A DNA stretch of 64,000 nt from Polyangiaceae bacterium (GTDB lineage: Bacteria > Myxococcota_A > Polyangia > Polyangiales > Polyangiaceae). Below are positions 41,616 through 51,518 of this stretch, one piece after another; within the stretch, counting starts at the first letter, position 1; every line of letters begins with the position of its first letter. The stretch spans positions 1 through 64,000 of the forward strand of contig JAHBVY010000012.1 of assembly GCA_019637265.1 (NCBI GenBank), given 5' to 3'. The notes beneath the pieces are model-generated. The model did no database searches. It was not told the DNA's origin and saw only the letters and a list, made by a program, of their open reading frames with translations. The position numbers were made by a program, and so were the translations under genes.

Positions 41616-44600
41616 ATGCCGCAGGGAGAGTCGCTCGAGACGAGATTCCAAGTCGTCAGGCGCCTGGGCGAAGGCGCCTTTGGCGTCGTCGAAGAGGCCA
41701 TCGATGGGGAGCGGGGGCTCCGGGTGGCGTTGAAGAGCTTGAAGCGACTCAGCCCGGAGGCGCGTGAGCGGTTCAAGTTCGAGTTTCGTGCGCTGGCCGA
41801 CCTCCGGCACCCGAGCTTGCCCCTGTTCTATGAGCTCTTCACCGTCAGTGATGACTGGTTCTTCACGATGGAGGTCATCGACGGCGCGCCGCTCGACGCC
41901 TGGGTGCGCGGCGTAGATAGTTTTACTGACCACTTGGCGCCTGACACCCACAGCCACACCCGATCGCTGCTGACGGACGCCCCGGAAGCGCCTGACACCG
42001 GCGCCCTTTCGCGCCCCGCCAGCTCGCGGGCGCCCCGGGCGCCGCTCACCCCTGACGTGGAGCAGCGCCTGCGCAGCGCGCTCGCGCAGCTCCAGAGCGT
42101 CCTCTCGTTCCTTCACGCGCGCGGCTACGTGCATCGCGACCTCAAGCCCTCGAACATCCGTGTTCGAGGCGATGGGCGCGTGGTGCTCCTCGACTTCGGT
42201 TTGGCGGCGCGGGTGGGTGAGGTCGAGGGACGGTTCATTGGCACCGCCGCCTACGCAGCGCCCGAGCAGGCACAGCGCGCACCCGTGACCGCCGCCGCCG
42301 ATGCCTACGCGCTGGGCGCCATTTTCTACGAGCTCATCGCCGGCGGTCCCCCGTTCGCCGGGAGCGGTGCGCAGGTGATGCTCGACAAGCAACTGCGCGA
42401 GCCGTCAAGCCTCCGGGAAATCTGTCCGTCAGCGCCGGAGGATCTCACTCGCCTCGTCGACGCGTGGCTCGAGCGCGATCCCAAGCTGCGAGCACCCATC
42501 ACGGACACGCAGGAGCAGGGTGAAGCGTTCATCGGCCGTCGTCAGGAGCTGACGCTCCTTCGCGACGCCTTCAACGCGGTCACGCTGGGCGACACCCGCG
42601 TCGTCGTCATCGAGGGGGAGTCGGGGATTGGCAAGTCCACGCTCGTGGAGCGAGCCCTCGCGGAGATACGCGCGCTCTGCCCTCACGCTTCGGTCTTCGT
42701 GGGGCGGCCGAGCCCCAAGGAGCGGGTGCCGTTCAACGCCTTTGACGGCGTGCTCGCGCGCGACGAGCTGTTCGTCAGTCATGCACACCCACTACAGCGC
42801 TCGAAGGTGCACGCTGCCGCGCGCGCGGTGCTCGAGCGTCACGCGCAGCAGGCGCCAGTCGTCATTTGGATTGACGATATGCAATGGGCCGATGAGGACA
42901 GCACGGCGCTCCTCTCGGCGCTGCTCCGCCCGCCCCAGCTCCGCCCGGCGCTGTTCGTGCTCTCCCGCCGCCCGACGCACGACACCACGAGGCCCTTCGT
43001 GTTCCCCTGCGCCAGGCAAGCGTTGTCGCTCGCTCCCCTCACGGCGGATGAGTCGGTGTCTCTCGCGCTTCAGCTTGGCTCATCGCCCGAACGCGCCGCG
43101 TCGGTCGCGCGGCGCAGCGGGGGCCGACCGCTCTTCATTCACGAGCTGAGCAGGCGATCCGATGAATCGATCGCTGAGCTCGACGACGTGCTGCGCGCAC
43201 GCGTCAGCGCCCTGCCTGGGCTCGAGCAGCAGCTGCTCCGTCACCTCGCGGTGAGTGAGGCGCCACTCGACGAGGCGAGGCTGGCCGCGAGCGTCAGAGC
43301 GCCGCGCGGCGACGTCGCCAGCGCGTTGGAGCACCTGCGCCATGACCAGCTGGTGCGCCTCGACCCCCACCGAGGTGTCGGCTACCGCAGCTACCACGAT
43401 CGCGTTCGCCAGGTGATCGTGAGCACGCTCTCGAGCGACGCACGACGCCGCGCCCACGAAGCCATCCTCGCCACCCTCGACCCCAACCCCCAGTCGCCCG
43501 ACCTGCCCGCTCGCCTGGAGCACCTCCTAGGCGCCGGACGCGCCGAAGAGGCCGCAGCCCTCGCGCTCCACGCGGCGGCGCGCGCCGAAGAGGTCGGCGC
43601 CTATCGTCAAGCTGCCAGCCTGATTGAAGAGGCGATCGAGCTCAGGTCATACCCACTGACTGATGAGGAGCGCCGCAGCTCGGCAGAACGAGGAGGGGGC
43701 TCAGCGAGACGCACCCAGGCCTCGTCAAGGCTCGCAAGCGTCGAGCACACCCAGGCCGACGAGCTGACGCTCCGCCTCAGGCGCGCCCACCTGCTCGAGC
43801 GGGCACACGCCGCCGTCGAGGCGGCCGACGAGCTCTTGCGCGTGGCTGACCTCATGGGCGCGGGCGACGCAGCCGATGTGCACCGCATGCGCGCGGCGAG
43901 GCACTACCTCGCCAGCGGCGACCTCATCCGCGGACGCGCCGTGCTCGGAGCGCTGCTCCGGCGCACCCGTCTCCACCTGCCCGAGGGGGAGGCGGAGCTG
44001 ATCGCTGCGCTGTTCTTCACGCACTTAAAGCTGCGCCGGGCGCTGCGAGGCGGGGTCGCTCCTTCGCCGCGCGACGCTTCGAGCTACCCGCTCTTGCGCG
44101 CGGTCGCCGATGGCCTCGGGATGACGGACCACGCGCGGGGGCGACTGTTCCAAGGACGCGCCCTGCTCGCCGCGCTCGCGTCTCCCGACCGCGAGACGCG
44201 CGCCGAGGCGCTGATGGTCGAGGCCCTCTTCGTCGGCTCGGGCTCGGCGAAGGGGCGCGCTCACGCCGAACGCCACATCGCGGCAGCGTACGCGTTGTTC
44301 CCCGCGCAAGAGCTCCCGCCGCGGGCGCGTGCGTGGGAGCGGGTCGCGCGCGCGACGTTCGCGAAGCACGAGAGGCCGAGCCGCGCGGTGGTCGCGGCGC
44401 TCGCCGAGGCCGAGCGGGAGGTCGCGACGCTCGGCGGCGACGCTTGGTGGCTCGGGAGCATCCAGCTCGTGCGTGGGCATTGCCTGCGCACCCTGGGCGA
44501 TCTCCCCGAGCTACGCCGACACGCGGCGGAGCTGGTGGAGGGCGCCGAGGTTCGAGGCGACTTCTTCGTTTTGACGACGTCGCACCTCGGCTCGCTGATA

Positions 44601-45260
44601 GTCTGGCTCGCTGATGATGCACCGCTCGCGGCGCGGCAGCTCGTCTCCCAGGTGAAGTGGCCGGAGGAGCGCGCGACGTTCTTGATCCAGCACTGGCTCG
44701 GCGCCGAAGCCGAGGTGGAGATCTCCCTGTACGAGGGGCGGGGCGCGACGCTCCTCGAGCGCCTGGGGAAGGCTCGGAGCTTCCTCCGCACTTCACTGGT
44801 GAAGCGACTCCAGTCGGTGCGCGTCTGCTGTCACTACACCCTGGCGCGCGCCCTGGTCGCCGCGATCGCGGGCGGGCGCGCGACGAAGGCCGACCGGCTC
44901 GAGCTCCGCGCGGTGCTGTGGGCCCTACGCCGCGAGGGCCTCGGCTACGCGACGGCGCGCGCGGCGCTCCTCGAAGCAGGGCTCGCCATCACCGACCGCG
45001 ATCCAGCGCGCGCGCTGCGAACGCTGGACGTCGCCGAGCAGGAGGGGCGAAGCGCCGAGCTCCTGCTCGAGCCGCTGGTCGCGAGGTGCCTCCGCGCGGC
45101 GCTCTCACCCACTGAAGAGCGACTCGAGGACCGCGCGCGCGCCGTCGCCGAGCTCCGCGCGCTCGGCGTGCGCGTGCCTGGCGCCTTCGCGCGCGTCATC
45201 GCGCCTGGCTTCGCCGACGCAGTCTATGAGGCGATCTCCACGGCGCCTGCCATCGACTAA
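41616..45260 (+). CDS. Ser/Thr kinase fused to AAA-type ATPase and helical repeats
   Basis: 1214 residues. Kinase domain (about 10-290): GEGAFGVV, ALKSL, HRDLKPSN (near 174), DFG (near 193), APE; catalytic residues complete. A 45-residue Pro/Ser/Thr linker interrupts the lobes. Then an ATPase of the MalT/PknK-like type: FIGRRQELTLL, P-loop EGESGIGKST (near 335) and VIWIDDMQWADEDS (Walker B, near 417). The remaining 650 residues are Ala/Leu/Arg helical repeats of TPR type. It should sense a signal, phosphorylate Ser/Thr and assemble partners. ATG 41616 is preceded by an in-frame TTG. It converges on an FHA regulator that may bind its phosphorylated products. Confidence 0.9.
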   Translation: MPQGESLETRFQVVRRLGEGAFGVVEEAIDGERGLRVALKSLKRLSPEARERFKFEFRALADLRHPSLPLFYELFTVSDDWFFTMEVIDGAPLDAWVRGVDSFTDHLAPDTHSHTRSLLTDAPEAPDTGALSRPASSRAPRAPLTPDVEQRLRSALAQLQSVLSFLHARGYVHRDLKPSNIRVRGDGRVVLLDFGLAARVGEVEGRFIGTAAYAAPEQAQRAPVTAAADAYALGAIFYELIAGGPPFAGSGAQVMLDKQLREPSSLREICPSAPEDLTRLVDAWLERDPKLRAPITDTQEQGEAFIGRRQELTLLRDAFNAVTLGDTRVVVIEGESGIGKSTLVERALAEIRALCPHASVFVGRPSPKERVPFNAFDGVLARDELFVSHAHPLQRSKVHAAARAVLERHAQQAPVVIWIDDMQWADEDSTALLSALLRPPQLRPALFVLSRRPTHDTTRPFVFPCARQALSLAPLTADESVSLALQLGSSPERAASVARRSGGRPLFIHELSRRSDESIAELDDVLRARVSALPGLEQQLLRHLAVSEAPLDEARLAASVRAPRGDVASALEHLRHDQLVRLDPHRGVGYRSYHDRVRQVIVSTLSSDARRRAHEAILATLDPNPQSPDLPARLEHLLGAGRAEEAAALALHAAARAEEVGAYRQAASLIEEAIELRSYPLTDEERRSSAERGGGSARRTQASSRLASVEHTQADELTLRLRRAHLLERAHAAVEAADELLRVADLMGAGDAADVHRMRAARHYLASGDLIRGRAVLGALLRRTRLHLPEGEAELIAALFFTHLKLRRALRGGVAPSPRDASSYPLLRAVADGLGMTDHARGRLFQGRALLAALASPDRETRAEALMVEALFVGSGSAKGRAHAERHIAAAYALFPAQELPPRARAWERVARATFAKHERPSRAVVAALAEAEREVATLGGDAWWLGSIQLVRGHCLRTLGDLPELRRHAAELVEGAEVRGDFFVLTTSHLGSLIVWLADDAPLAARQLVSQVKWPEERATFLIQHWLGAEAEVEISLYEGRGATLLERLGKARSFLRTSLVKRLQSVRVCCHYTLARALVAAIAGGRATKADRLELRAVLWALRREGLGYATARAALLEAGLAITDRDPARALRTLDVAEQEGRSAELLLEPLVARCLRAALSPTEERLEDRARAVAELRALGVRVPGAFARVIAPGFADAVYEAISTAPAID

Positions 45261-45333
45261 ATAGTCTGCTTAGCAGTCTACTCGCTGCGACCCCTGAAGC
45301 GCCCTGGGAGCACTCGGCGCTCACTGAAGACGG

Positions 45334-46614
45334 CTAGGAGACGATCTCCACGGCGCCTTCCGCGAAGCGGTAGCCCCCATTCACGTGCTCGATGGCGCGA
45401 CCCAGACCGAGCTTTCGGAGGCTGGTCACCGCCACGTAGACGCGATTGAGCGCGGCGCGCGGGAGCATGCGTTCGCCTGGCCAGGTGCGCTCGGCGACGG
45501 CGCTCGGGGTGAGCAGCTCCTCGCCACTCAGCTGAGCCTCGACCAGCGCGCGGAGCACGCTGCGCAGCACCCGGCGCCCGCTGATGTCAGTTCGATTGCC
45601 CATCGCGTCTTCAATCCAGGAGCCGTCGACGCCAACCCGGAGCGCGCTTGAGGCGCTTTGTGGCTCAGCCTCAAGCCGTTCGTTTAGCTGACGATCGCGC
45701 GAGCCGAGCTGCAGCCGCTCGACCTCCGCGAGCAGCGCGCGCACGTTGCCTGGCCAGGGGCTCATCACCAGGCGCCTGGCGAGCCGCGGGTGCAGCGTCC
45801 AGGGCCCGCTCGGATCGAGCGCCGTCAGGTGACGACGAACAATCGGGAGGATGTCCTCGGGGCGCGCCGCGAGCGGGGGCACCTGGATCACCCACGCGCT
45901 CAGGTACGAGGCGAGCTGCGGCAGCAGCCTCTCGCTCGCCACCAGCGCCTCAGGTGGCTCGCATGAGGTGACGATCACGCGCGGCGCCTGCGGGTTGTGC
46001 TCCGCTTCACGCAGCGCCGTGAGCAGCGCGCGCTGAGCGCCCTGTGTTGCCTCGTCGAGGCGATCGACGAGCAGCGCGCGCTGCGAGCTCGCGGCCTCGG
46101 GCGCCGCCAGCTCCTCAGCGAGCGCCGTCTTGCCGACGCCGTGCTCGCCGACGAGGAGGACTGGGCGACGTGAGAGGCGCGCCGCGTGAACGCTCTCGAG
46201 CGCCGCCGCGAAGGCGAACGAGGCGTAGGCGAAGCGCGGGTGCCGAGCCGGCACGAAGCGCGCGGGCGCGCGGGTGAGCACGAAGCCAGCCCCGCCGAGC
46301 TCGAGCAGCTCACCCGGCGCGAGCAGGGCCTGCTCAACGCGGCGCCCTCCAATGAAGGTGCCGTGCCGGCTCTTGAGATCCACGACCCGCGCGCGCTCCC
46401 CTTCGATTTTAAGCTCCGCGTGGCGCCGCGACAGCGCCGGGTAGCGCGCCACGAAGGCGGGGTTGTCGCGCCCCAGGAGCAGGCCGTCCGTGACCAGGAC
46501 GCGGCGCGCGTCGTCTTCAGGCGCGCCGCCCAGCTGCTGAATGAGCACGAGCCCAAGCTCGGTGCCTTCTTCGGCGATCATACTCTCGGTGGAGCCGGTG
46601 TCCATGCACGTCAT
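45334..46614 (-). CDS. FHA domain, ATPase and winged-helix regulator
   Basis: About 426 residues. FHA domain (about 30-120): LLLGRDNP, LSRRHAEL, VDLKSRHGTFIGG, which binds phosphothreonine. An AAA+ module related to sigma-54 activators (VLLVGEHGVGKTALAEEL; WPGNVRALLAEVERL) lacks a visible GAFTGA loop and looks trimmed. The C-terminal 90 residues resemble an OmpR/PhoB-type winged helix (NRVYVAVTSLRKLG, NGGYRFA). It likely reads kinase output and controls transcription without sigma-54. Starts at 46614, 46605 or 46581 are all possible; the ORF upstream to 46686 contains a promoter, so it is not used. Confidence 0.85.
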   Translation of the reverse strand: MTCMDTGSTESMIAEEGTELGLVLIQQLGGAPEDDARRVLVTDGLLLGRDNPAFVARYPALSRRHAELKIEGERARVVDLKSRHGTFIGGRRVEQALLAPGELLELGGAGFVLTRAPARFVPARHPRFAYASFAFAAALESVHAARLSRRPVLLVGEHGVGKTALAEELAAPEAASSQRALLVDRLDEATQGAQRALLTALREAEHNPQAPRVIVTSCEPPEALVASERLLPQLASYLSAWVIQVPPLAARPEDILPIVRRHLTALDPSGPWTLHPRLARRLVMSPWPGNVRALLAEVERLQLGSRDRQLNERLEAEPQSASSALRVGVDGSWIEDAMGNRTDISGRRVLRSVLRALVEAQLSGEELLTPSAVAERTWPGERMLPRAALNRVYVAVTSLRKLGLGRAIEHVNGGYRFAEGAVEIVS

Positions 46615-46643
46615 GCGGCACACACATTCGGCGCCTTGCCCAT
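46611..46643 (-). promoter_or_regulatory. Ten-codon leader overlapping the FHA gene
   Basis: MGKAPNVCAA, whose stop overlaps the FHA ATG at 46614 (ATGA). A TACACT -10 lies at 46654-46659, ten bases before its ATG. It could couple translation to the main gene. Confidence 0.35.
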
Positions 46644-46755
46644 GGGGGAGCGGAGTGTAGCGAAGCCTCTCGCTCTCGCACCCCATCGGTCGACTGAAAA
46701 GCGCCCAAGTGGCGTCAGCTGTACCCCGCGATCGTCATGCGGCGCCGCGCGCTTC

Positions 46756-46779
46756 AAGCCAACCCCCACCCGCCCTGAA
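46756..46779 (-). repeat. Dispersed G/T element, copy 10
   Basis: TTCAGGGCGGGTGGGGGTTG on the minus strand plus flank, downstream of the zinc-ribbon paralogue 1 gene. Copy 11 at 51423 shares the flank. Confidence 0.55.
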
Positions 46780-46850
46780 CCGCTAGGCTGCTAGCAGAGA
46801 CGAGCCGTTTGCCGCCACGCGTGCGCTCTAGCTCGCGAGCTGAGGACGAG

Positions 46851-49028
46851 TTACGGCGCCTTAGGCTGCACCGGGACGCTCGACTTGGGCGCTACGGCGC
46901 CGGCTTGAGGCGGCCGCTGCACCAGGGTGCTGTAGCTGCCCAACGCGAGGGCGACCACGGCGAAGGCGGCGATCGCGATCGTCCGACGCACACGCGCCCA
47001 GCTGCGCTCGCTCTCGAGCCGCTTGGGGAGCGGCTCCGGCGCCGCCGAGCGTGAACGCTGCGCGGGCGTACCGCAGAACGCGCAGAGGTGATGTAGGCGC
47101 AGCGGCGCGCCGCAGCTGGTGCACTGCGTCCGCCCATCGTGCGCGAGGCGATCACGGCGCAGCAGACGGCGCTTGCGCCAGTCGATGATCGCGTCGAAGC
47201 TGCCGCTCGCGCTCAGGTAGAGCGCCGCCTCCCCAGCGTGCTCAGGGCCGATACCCATGTGCGCGGCGAGCTCAGTGAACGTCAGCTCACCTGTCTGATT
47301 GAAGCGCGCGCGCAGCGGGCCCAGCGACGCGGCGTACAGCGTGCGCACGCGGCGTCGCAGCAGGTAGGGGATGGTCCAGGGCATCAGCAGCATCTGGCCG
47401 AGCCAGCCGGCGCGCCGCCCCGCCTCCAGCCGACGACCCACCGCCGAGAGCACCCACGCCGCGACGAGCGGGCCGCCGCCGAACAACAGCCAGGCCAAGG
47501 CCTCGAGCGGGCCGCTGGTCGGGCGCACCCGCTCCGCCAGCAGCGCCGCGCCCCAGATCAGCGCGAACACGCTGAGCACGTAGGCCATCACGCGATCGCT
47601 CGCGGCGATGACATTGACGCCGATCGGGCTCGGCATCGGGTAGTCGAGCCCGCTGAGCTCCGCGAACTCAGTGCCGCAGTAGCGGCAGTGGAGGACATTG
47701 CCCAGGGCGTCGATCGACGCGCCGCAGTTCGGACAGCGACGCAGCGCCTCACGCGCTAACAGCGTGTCCACCGACACCACGAGCCCCGCCTCACGGTCCC
47801 ACGCGCCCGCGAAGCTGCCGAGCGCGATGCAGCGCTCAAGCAGCGCCTCGATCACCACGGGCTGTACCTGGAACCGCGCCGCAAGGTCAGTTACACGAAC
47901 CTCCTCGCACGCGTCGATCTCCGCGAGCACCGCGTCGGGGCCGATCCCAAAGCACCAGCGCACAGGGCGGCTGAGCAGCACCGGCAGTGACAAGAGCTGC
48001 GCCAGCCCGACCACCACCAAGATCAGCGAAGCGCCCAAGCTGAGCCCCAGCGCCAGCAGCGCCGCGCAGCCGAGCGGCGCCACGAGCCCAGCTAAGACCT
48101 GGCCCACCCACGCCGCGCGATCGAGCCGGACCAGGCGCACGCCGAGCGTCAGCATCACGAGGATGGGCACCGCGACCAGCCCCGCCGCGACGATGAGCCC
48201 CGCGAGCCCGCCGCCGCCCGTCGGCGACAGCGGCAGGCCGGAGGCGTGAAGCTCGACCATCAGCCCGGTGAAGAGCGCCGCGCTGAGCGCGATGAGGACG
48301 AAGCCGAGCGCGCGGATCGAGGTGACGGCGCCGCCCCGCAGCACCTTGACGTCAGGCTGCCTGACGCTAGCCGAAGCGGCCTGCGGATCGCTCGTCGGGC
48401 GCTCACGCCACCAGTCGATGACGAACTGGCTCGGGTCGCGCGGCGCCTGCTCTGCTTGCTTCGGTAGGCAAAGCTCATGGTGCCCGATCCGAGCGCTCCT
48501 GTTCGCGCCCTGCTCTTGCCAGATGAGGTGAAGATCAGTGCGGCGGCTCGTCTCGGGTGGGGGGGTCGTCCGCACCTCCGTGAGGGTGGCGCGCGGCACG
48601 CACAGCACGCGCCGCGCGATCGGGCTGCGCCAGGCGAGGTAGTCAGGGCCAAGCACCAAACCGTAATGGTGACGGCCCTGGAGGCGGCGCAGGCGGTAGA
48701 CCAGGTGGCGCCACAGGCTCACCGCGCTGCGCCACAGCCACCACAGCCCGCTGCCGCCGACGACCAAGAGGAACAGGATGGCGAACGCGATCTCAGGCCG
48801 CCCCTCCGCCTCATGAGCGCCGCTCAGGTACTCTGAGAGGGCCTCCGCCCCGAGCGCCACGAAGAACGGGCCCGTGAGGAGGGCCAACAGGAGCACCACC
48901 AGGTCGAACAGCCAACCCCCTCGGTACTCCACCACCGACCACCCAAGCTGCGCTGGCACCCGCCCGGTCCTGAAGCTCCGCCTCACGGTGGGCGGGAGCG
49001 CTTCAAACGCGATCCAACCGAAGCTCAC
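46851..49028 (-). CDS. Multi-pass membrane protein with two zinc ribbons, paralogue 1
   Basis: 725 residues. Two N-terminal membrane segments (VVLLLALLTGPFFVAL; AILFLLVVGGSGLWWLW), a cytoplasmic beta-rich (PH-like) segment, several central membrane helices, then a winged-helix-like unit (VLAEIDACEEVRVTDLAARFQV). Two CxxC zinc ribbons follow: CPNCGAS...CRYCGTEF (near 435) and CTSCGAP...CAFCGTP (near 640). A C-terminal membrane anchor ends the protein. Paralogous to the next gene over most of its length. I do not recognise a named family; roles in membrane sensing or protein assembly are guesses. Confidence 0.78.
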   Translation of the reverse strand: MSFGWIAFEALPPTVRRSFRTGRVPAQLGWSVVEYRGGWLFDLVVLLLALLTGPFFVALGAEALSEYLSGAHEAEGRPEIAFAILFLLVVGGSGLWWLWRSAVSLWRHLVYRLRRLQGRHHYGLVLGPDYLAWRSPIARRVLCVPRATLTEVRTTPPPETSRRTDLHLIWQEQGANRSARIGHHELCLPKQAEQAPRDPSQFVIDWWRERPTSDPQAASASVRQPDVKVLRGGAVTSIRALGFVLIALSAALFTGLMVELHASGLPLSPTGGGGLAGLIVAAGLVAVPILVMLTLGVRLVRLDRAAWVGQVLAGLVAPLGCAALLALGLSLGASLILVVVGLAQLLSLPVLLSRPVRWCFGIGPDAVLAEIDACEEVRVTDLAARFQVQPVVIEALLERCIALGSFAGAWDREAGLVVSVDTLLAREALRRCPNCGASIDALGNVLHCRYCGTEFAELSGLDYPMPSPIGVNVIAASDRVMAYVLSVFALIWGAALLAERVRPTSGPLEALAWLLFGGGPLVAAWVLSAVGRRLEAGRRAGWLGQMLLMPWTIPYLLRRRVRTLYAASLGPLRARFNQTGELTFTELAAHMGIGPEHAGEAALYLSASGSFDAIIDWRKRRLLRRDRLAHDGRTQCTSCGAPLRLHHLCAFCGTPAQRSRSAAPEPLPKRLESERSWARVRRTIAIAAFAVVALALGSYSTLVQRPPQAGAVAPKSSVPVQPKAP

Positions 49029-49068
49029 GGCTCCTCAGCCCCTCGGCGTTTAGTCAGTGACTGTGACC

Positions 49069-51357
49069 TCATGGGCTCCCTCGCCTCAGGGCGCCGCTCG
49101 GCTGGCGTCCAGGAGCGCGCGCGCCTGAAGCCCCCGGCGAGACGCCCGGTGGCGCCGAGACGCCCTGGCTTATTTCGTCAGCCTTCTTGTCTTTGAGTGA
49201 GGGGCTGCAGGTGCCGAGCGCGAAGGAGCCGGTCGCCAGCGCGGCCAAGCTCAAGGTGCGCCGAGCCCGCGCCCAAGCTCGCTCGCTCTCCGCCCGCCGC
49301 GGCGAGCGCCAAGGCGCTCGCGCTGCGTTCGCGGGCAGCTCCTGGCGCGCCAAGGTGCCGCAGAAGGCGCAGCGGTGATGCAGGCGCAGCGGCGCGCCGC
49401 AGCTCGTGCACTGGGTGCGCCCATCTTGCGCGAGGCGATCACGGCGCAGCAAGCGGCGCTTGGGCCAGTCGATGATCGCGTCGAAGGTGCCGCTGGCGCT
49501 CAAGTAGAGCGCCGCCTCGCTGGCGTGCGTGTCGCTGATGCGCATGTGCGAGGCGAGCGCTTGAAACGAGAGCTCCCCCTCCGCGGCCAGGCGCTGCTCT
49601 AGCGGCTCGATCGCCGCGGCGTACAGCGTGCGCACGCGGCGCCGGGTGAGGTAAGGCAGGCTCCACGGGTGCAGCCAGAGGTGGCGGGCCCAACCTGAGC
49701 GCGCGCCCGCCTCGAGCGCGCGACCCACCGCTACCGTCGCGCGCGCCAAGGCGAGCGGGCCCGCGCAGAGGACCAGCCACGTGAGCGCCTCAGCCAAGCC
49801 GTCCACCGGGCTCACCCGTTGAGCCAAGAACATGGCGCCCCAGGCCGCCGCGAGGAAGCTCGCGAGGTAGATCAGCACGCGATCGATCGCCACCGTCACG
49901 TCGACGCCGATGGGGCTCGGCATCGGGTAGTCGAGGCCCGTGAGGTGCGCGAACTCCGTGCCGCAGTAGCGGCAGTGGGCGACGTTGCCGAGGGCGCTTA
50001 GCGCCGCGCCACAGTGTGGGCACCGGCTCAGCTCCTCACGCGCCAAGAGGGTGTCCACCGACAACACCACGCCCGCCTCGCGATCCCAGGCGCCGGTGAA
50101 GACGCCGAGCGCGATACAGCGCTCGAGCAGCGCCTCGATGTCCGCTGGCTCCACCTGGAAGCGCGCCGCGAGGTCAGCTACCCGAACCTCTTCACGCGCG
50201 TCGATCTCCGCCAGCACGGCGTCCGGGCCGATACCGAAGCGCCAACGCACGCCCTGGCGCAGCAGCACCGCGAGCGACGCGCCCTGCACCAGGGCGACCG
50301 CGCCGAGCGCCCAACCCCACACCCCATCGCCCAGGCCCGCCATGAAGAGCGCCGCGCAGCCGATCGGCGCCACGATCCCCATGGCCACTTGCCCCACCCA
50401 CGCCGCGCGATCGAGCCTCGCGAGCCGCACGCCGAGCGTCCACATCACCACGATGGGGATCGCCACCAGCCCCGCCAGGAGCAGCCACGCCGCCAAGGCG
50501 CCGCCGTCCTCACGCGGGACGACGAGGCCCCTCATCAGCAGCTCCCACGAGGCCATCGCGGCGAGCGCGCCGCTGAGCGCCACGAGGCTGAAGGCGAGCG
50601 CGCGCAGCTGGCGCGAGGCCTGACGGGGCAGCAGACCCGCCGCTGACGCTCGCGGCGGCGGCGCCGCTTGGGGATCCGCCGCGGGGCGACGCTCCCACCA
50701 CACCCGGACCACCTCAGCCGGATCGTGAGGCGCCCTCGCGTGAGGCGCCTCAGCGCCCGAATGGACCCATCGCCCAATCGACCGCTTGCTGATCCCCTCC
50801 CGCTCTGAGGACCCCCCGGCGCCCCACACGAGCACCCAATACGTCTCGCCTTGATGGTGCTGGGACTCCACGCCGGTGACGTCAGCGCGTGCGAGGTACA
50901 CGACCAGCTCAGGCGCCTCCGCGACGCGCCACACGAGGGCCTCTGGGCTGAGCAACAAGCCGCTCGATCGCCGGCCCTGAGCCAGCCCATTGAGGTACGC
51001 CGTCTTGCGGCGGAGGCGCTGGAGCGCCTCCCAGCTGGCGGCCAGGCACAGCAGGCCGAAGCCCCAGAAGAACAGGGGCACGAGGACCGCGATGCCGAAT
51101 ACTAGCCAGTTTCCCTTACTAGATAGCGCAGCGAGGGTCTCGCCCGCGGAGTTCATCAGGTGGTCTACGAACTCAGCGCCGACCATCGAGAGCAGCACCC
51201 CGCCGAGGCCGCACAGCGCGACCGTCAGGCTCTCCTTCACGCGACCACAGCGGTACTCAGCGAACGACCACCCGGGCTCCTCCGGCAGCGCGCCGCTTGT
51301 GTAGACGGCCTGCAGCGACGGCGGGAGCTCCTGGAACGTGATCACACCGCGCTTCAT
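49069..51357 (-). CDS. Multi-pass membrane protein with two zinc ribbons, paralogue 2
   Basis: 762 residues with the same plan as paralogue 1: N-terminal membrane pair, PH-like segment, central helices, LAEIDAREEVRVADLAARFQV unit, ribbons CPHCGAA...CRYCGTEF and CTSCGAP...CAFCGTL, and a C-terminal anchor. Shared blocks (CRYCGTEF, LDYPMPSPIGV, CTSCGAPLRLHH) show tandem duplication, with paralogue 1 downstream after 40 bases. Function unknown. Confidence 0.78.
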   Translation of the reverse strand: MKRGVITFQELPPSLQAVYTSGALPEEPGWSFAEYRCGRVKESLTVALCGLGGVLLSMVGAEFVDHLMNSAGETLAALSSKGNWLVFGIAVLVPLFFWGFGLLCLAASWEALQRLRRKTAYLNGLAQGRRSSGLLLSPEALVWRVAEAPELVVYLARADVTGVESQHHQGETYWVLVWGAGGSSEREGISKRSIGRWVHSGAEAPHARAPHDPAEVVRVWWERRPAADPQAAPPPRASAAGLLPRQASRQLRALAFSLVALSGALAAMASWELLMRGLVVPREDGGALAAWLLLAGLVAIPIVVMWTLGVRLARLDRAAWVGQVAMGIVAPIGCAALFMAGLGDGVWGWALGAVALVQGASLAVLLRQGVRWRFGIGPDAVLAEIDAREEVRVADLAARFQVEPADIEALLERCIALGVFTGAWDREAGVVLSVDTLLAREELSRCPHCGAALSALGNVAHCRYCGTEFAHLTGLDYPMPSPIGVDVTVAIDRVLIYLASFLAAAWGAMFLAQRVSPVDGLAEALTWLVLCAGPLALARATVAVGRALEAGARSGWARHLWLHPWSLPYLTRRRVRTLYAAAIEPLEQRLAAEGELSFQALASHMRISDTHASEAALYLSASGTFDAIIDWPKRRLLRRDRLAQDGRTQCTSCGAPLRLHHRCAFCGTLARQELPANAARAPWRSPRRAESERAWARARRTLSLAALATGSFALGTCSPSLKDKKADEISQGVSAPPGVSPGASGARAPGRQPSGALRRGSP

Positions 51358-51422
51358 CTCACCTCATCCGCGTGCAGGGTCGCGCAGCGCACCCCGCGAG
51401 CGTCTCCCACGGGCGCGCGGCG

Positions 51423-51447
51423 CAAGCCAACCCCACCCGCCCTGAAG
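51423..51447 (-). repeat. Dispersed G/T element, copy 11
   Basis: C/A strand AAGCCAACCCCACCCGCCCT on the plus strand; same extended flank as copy 10. Lies downstream of the repeat-rich lipoprotein gene. Confidence 0.55.
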
Positions 51448-51518
51448 CGCACAAAGCACGTGAAGGCCACCCCGGCGCGCTGCCAGGGTGACCTTACTCC
51501 ATGCGGCTTCGATCGAGC

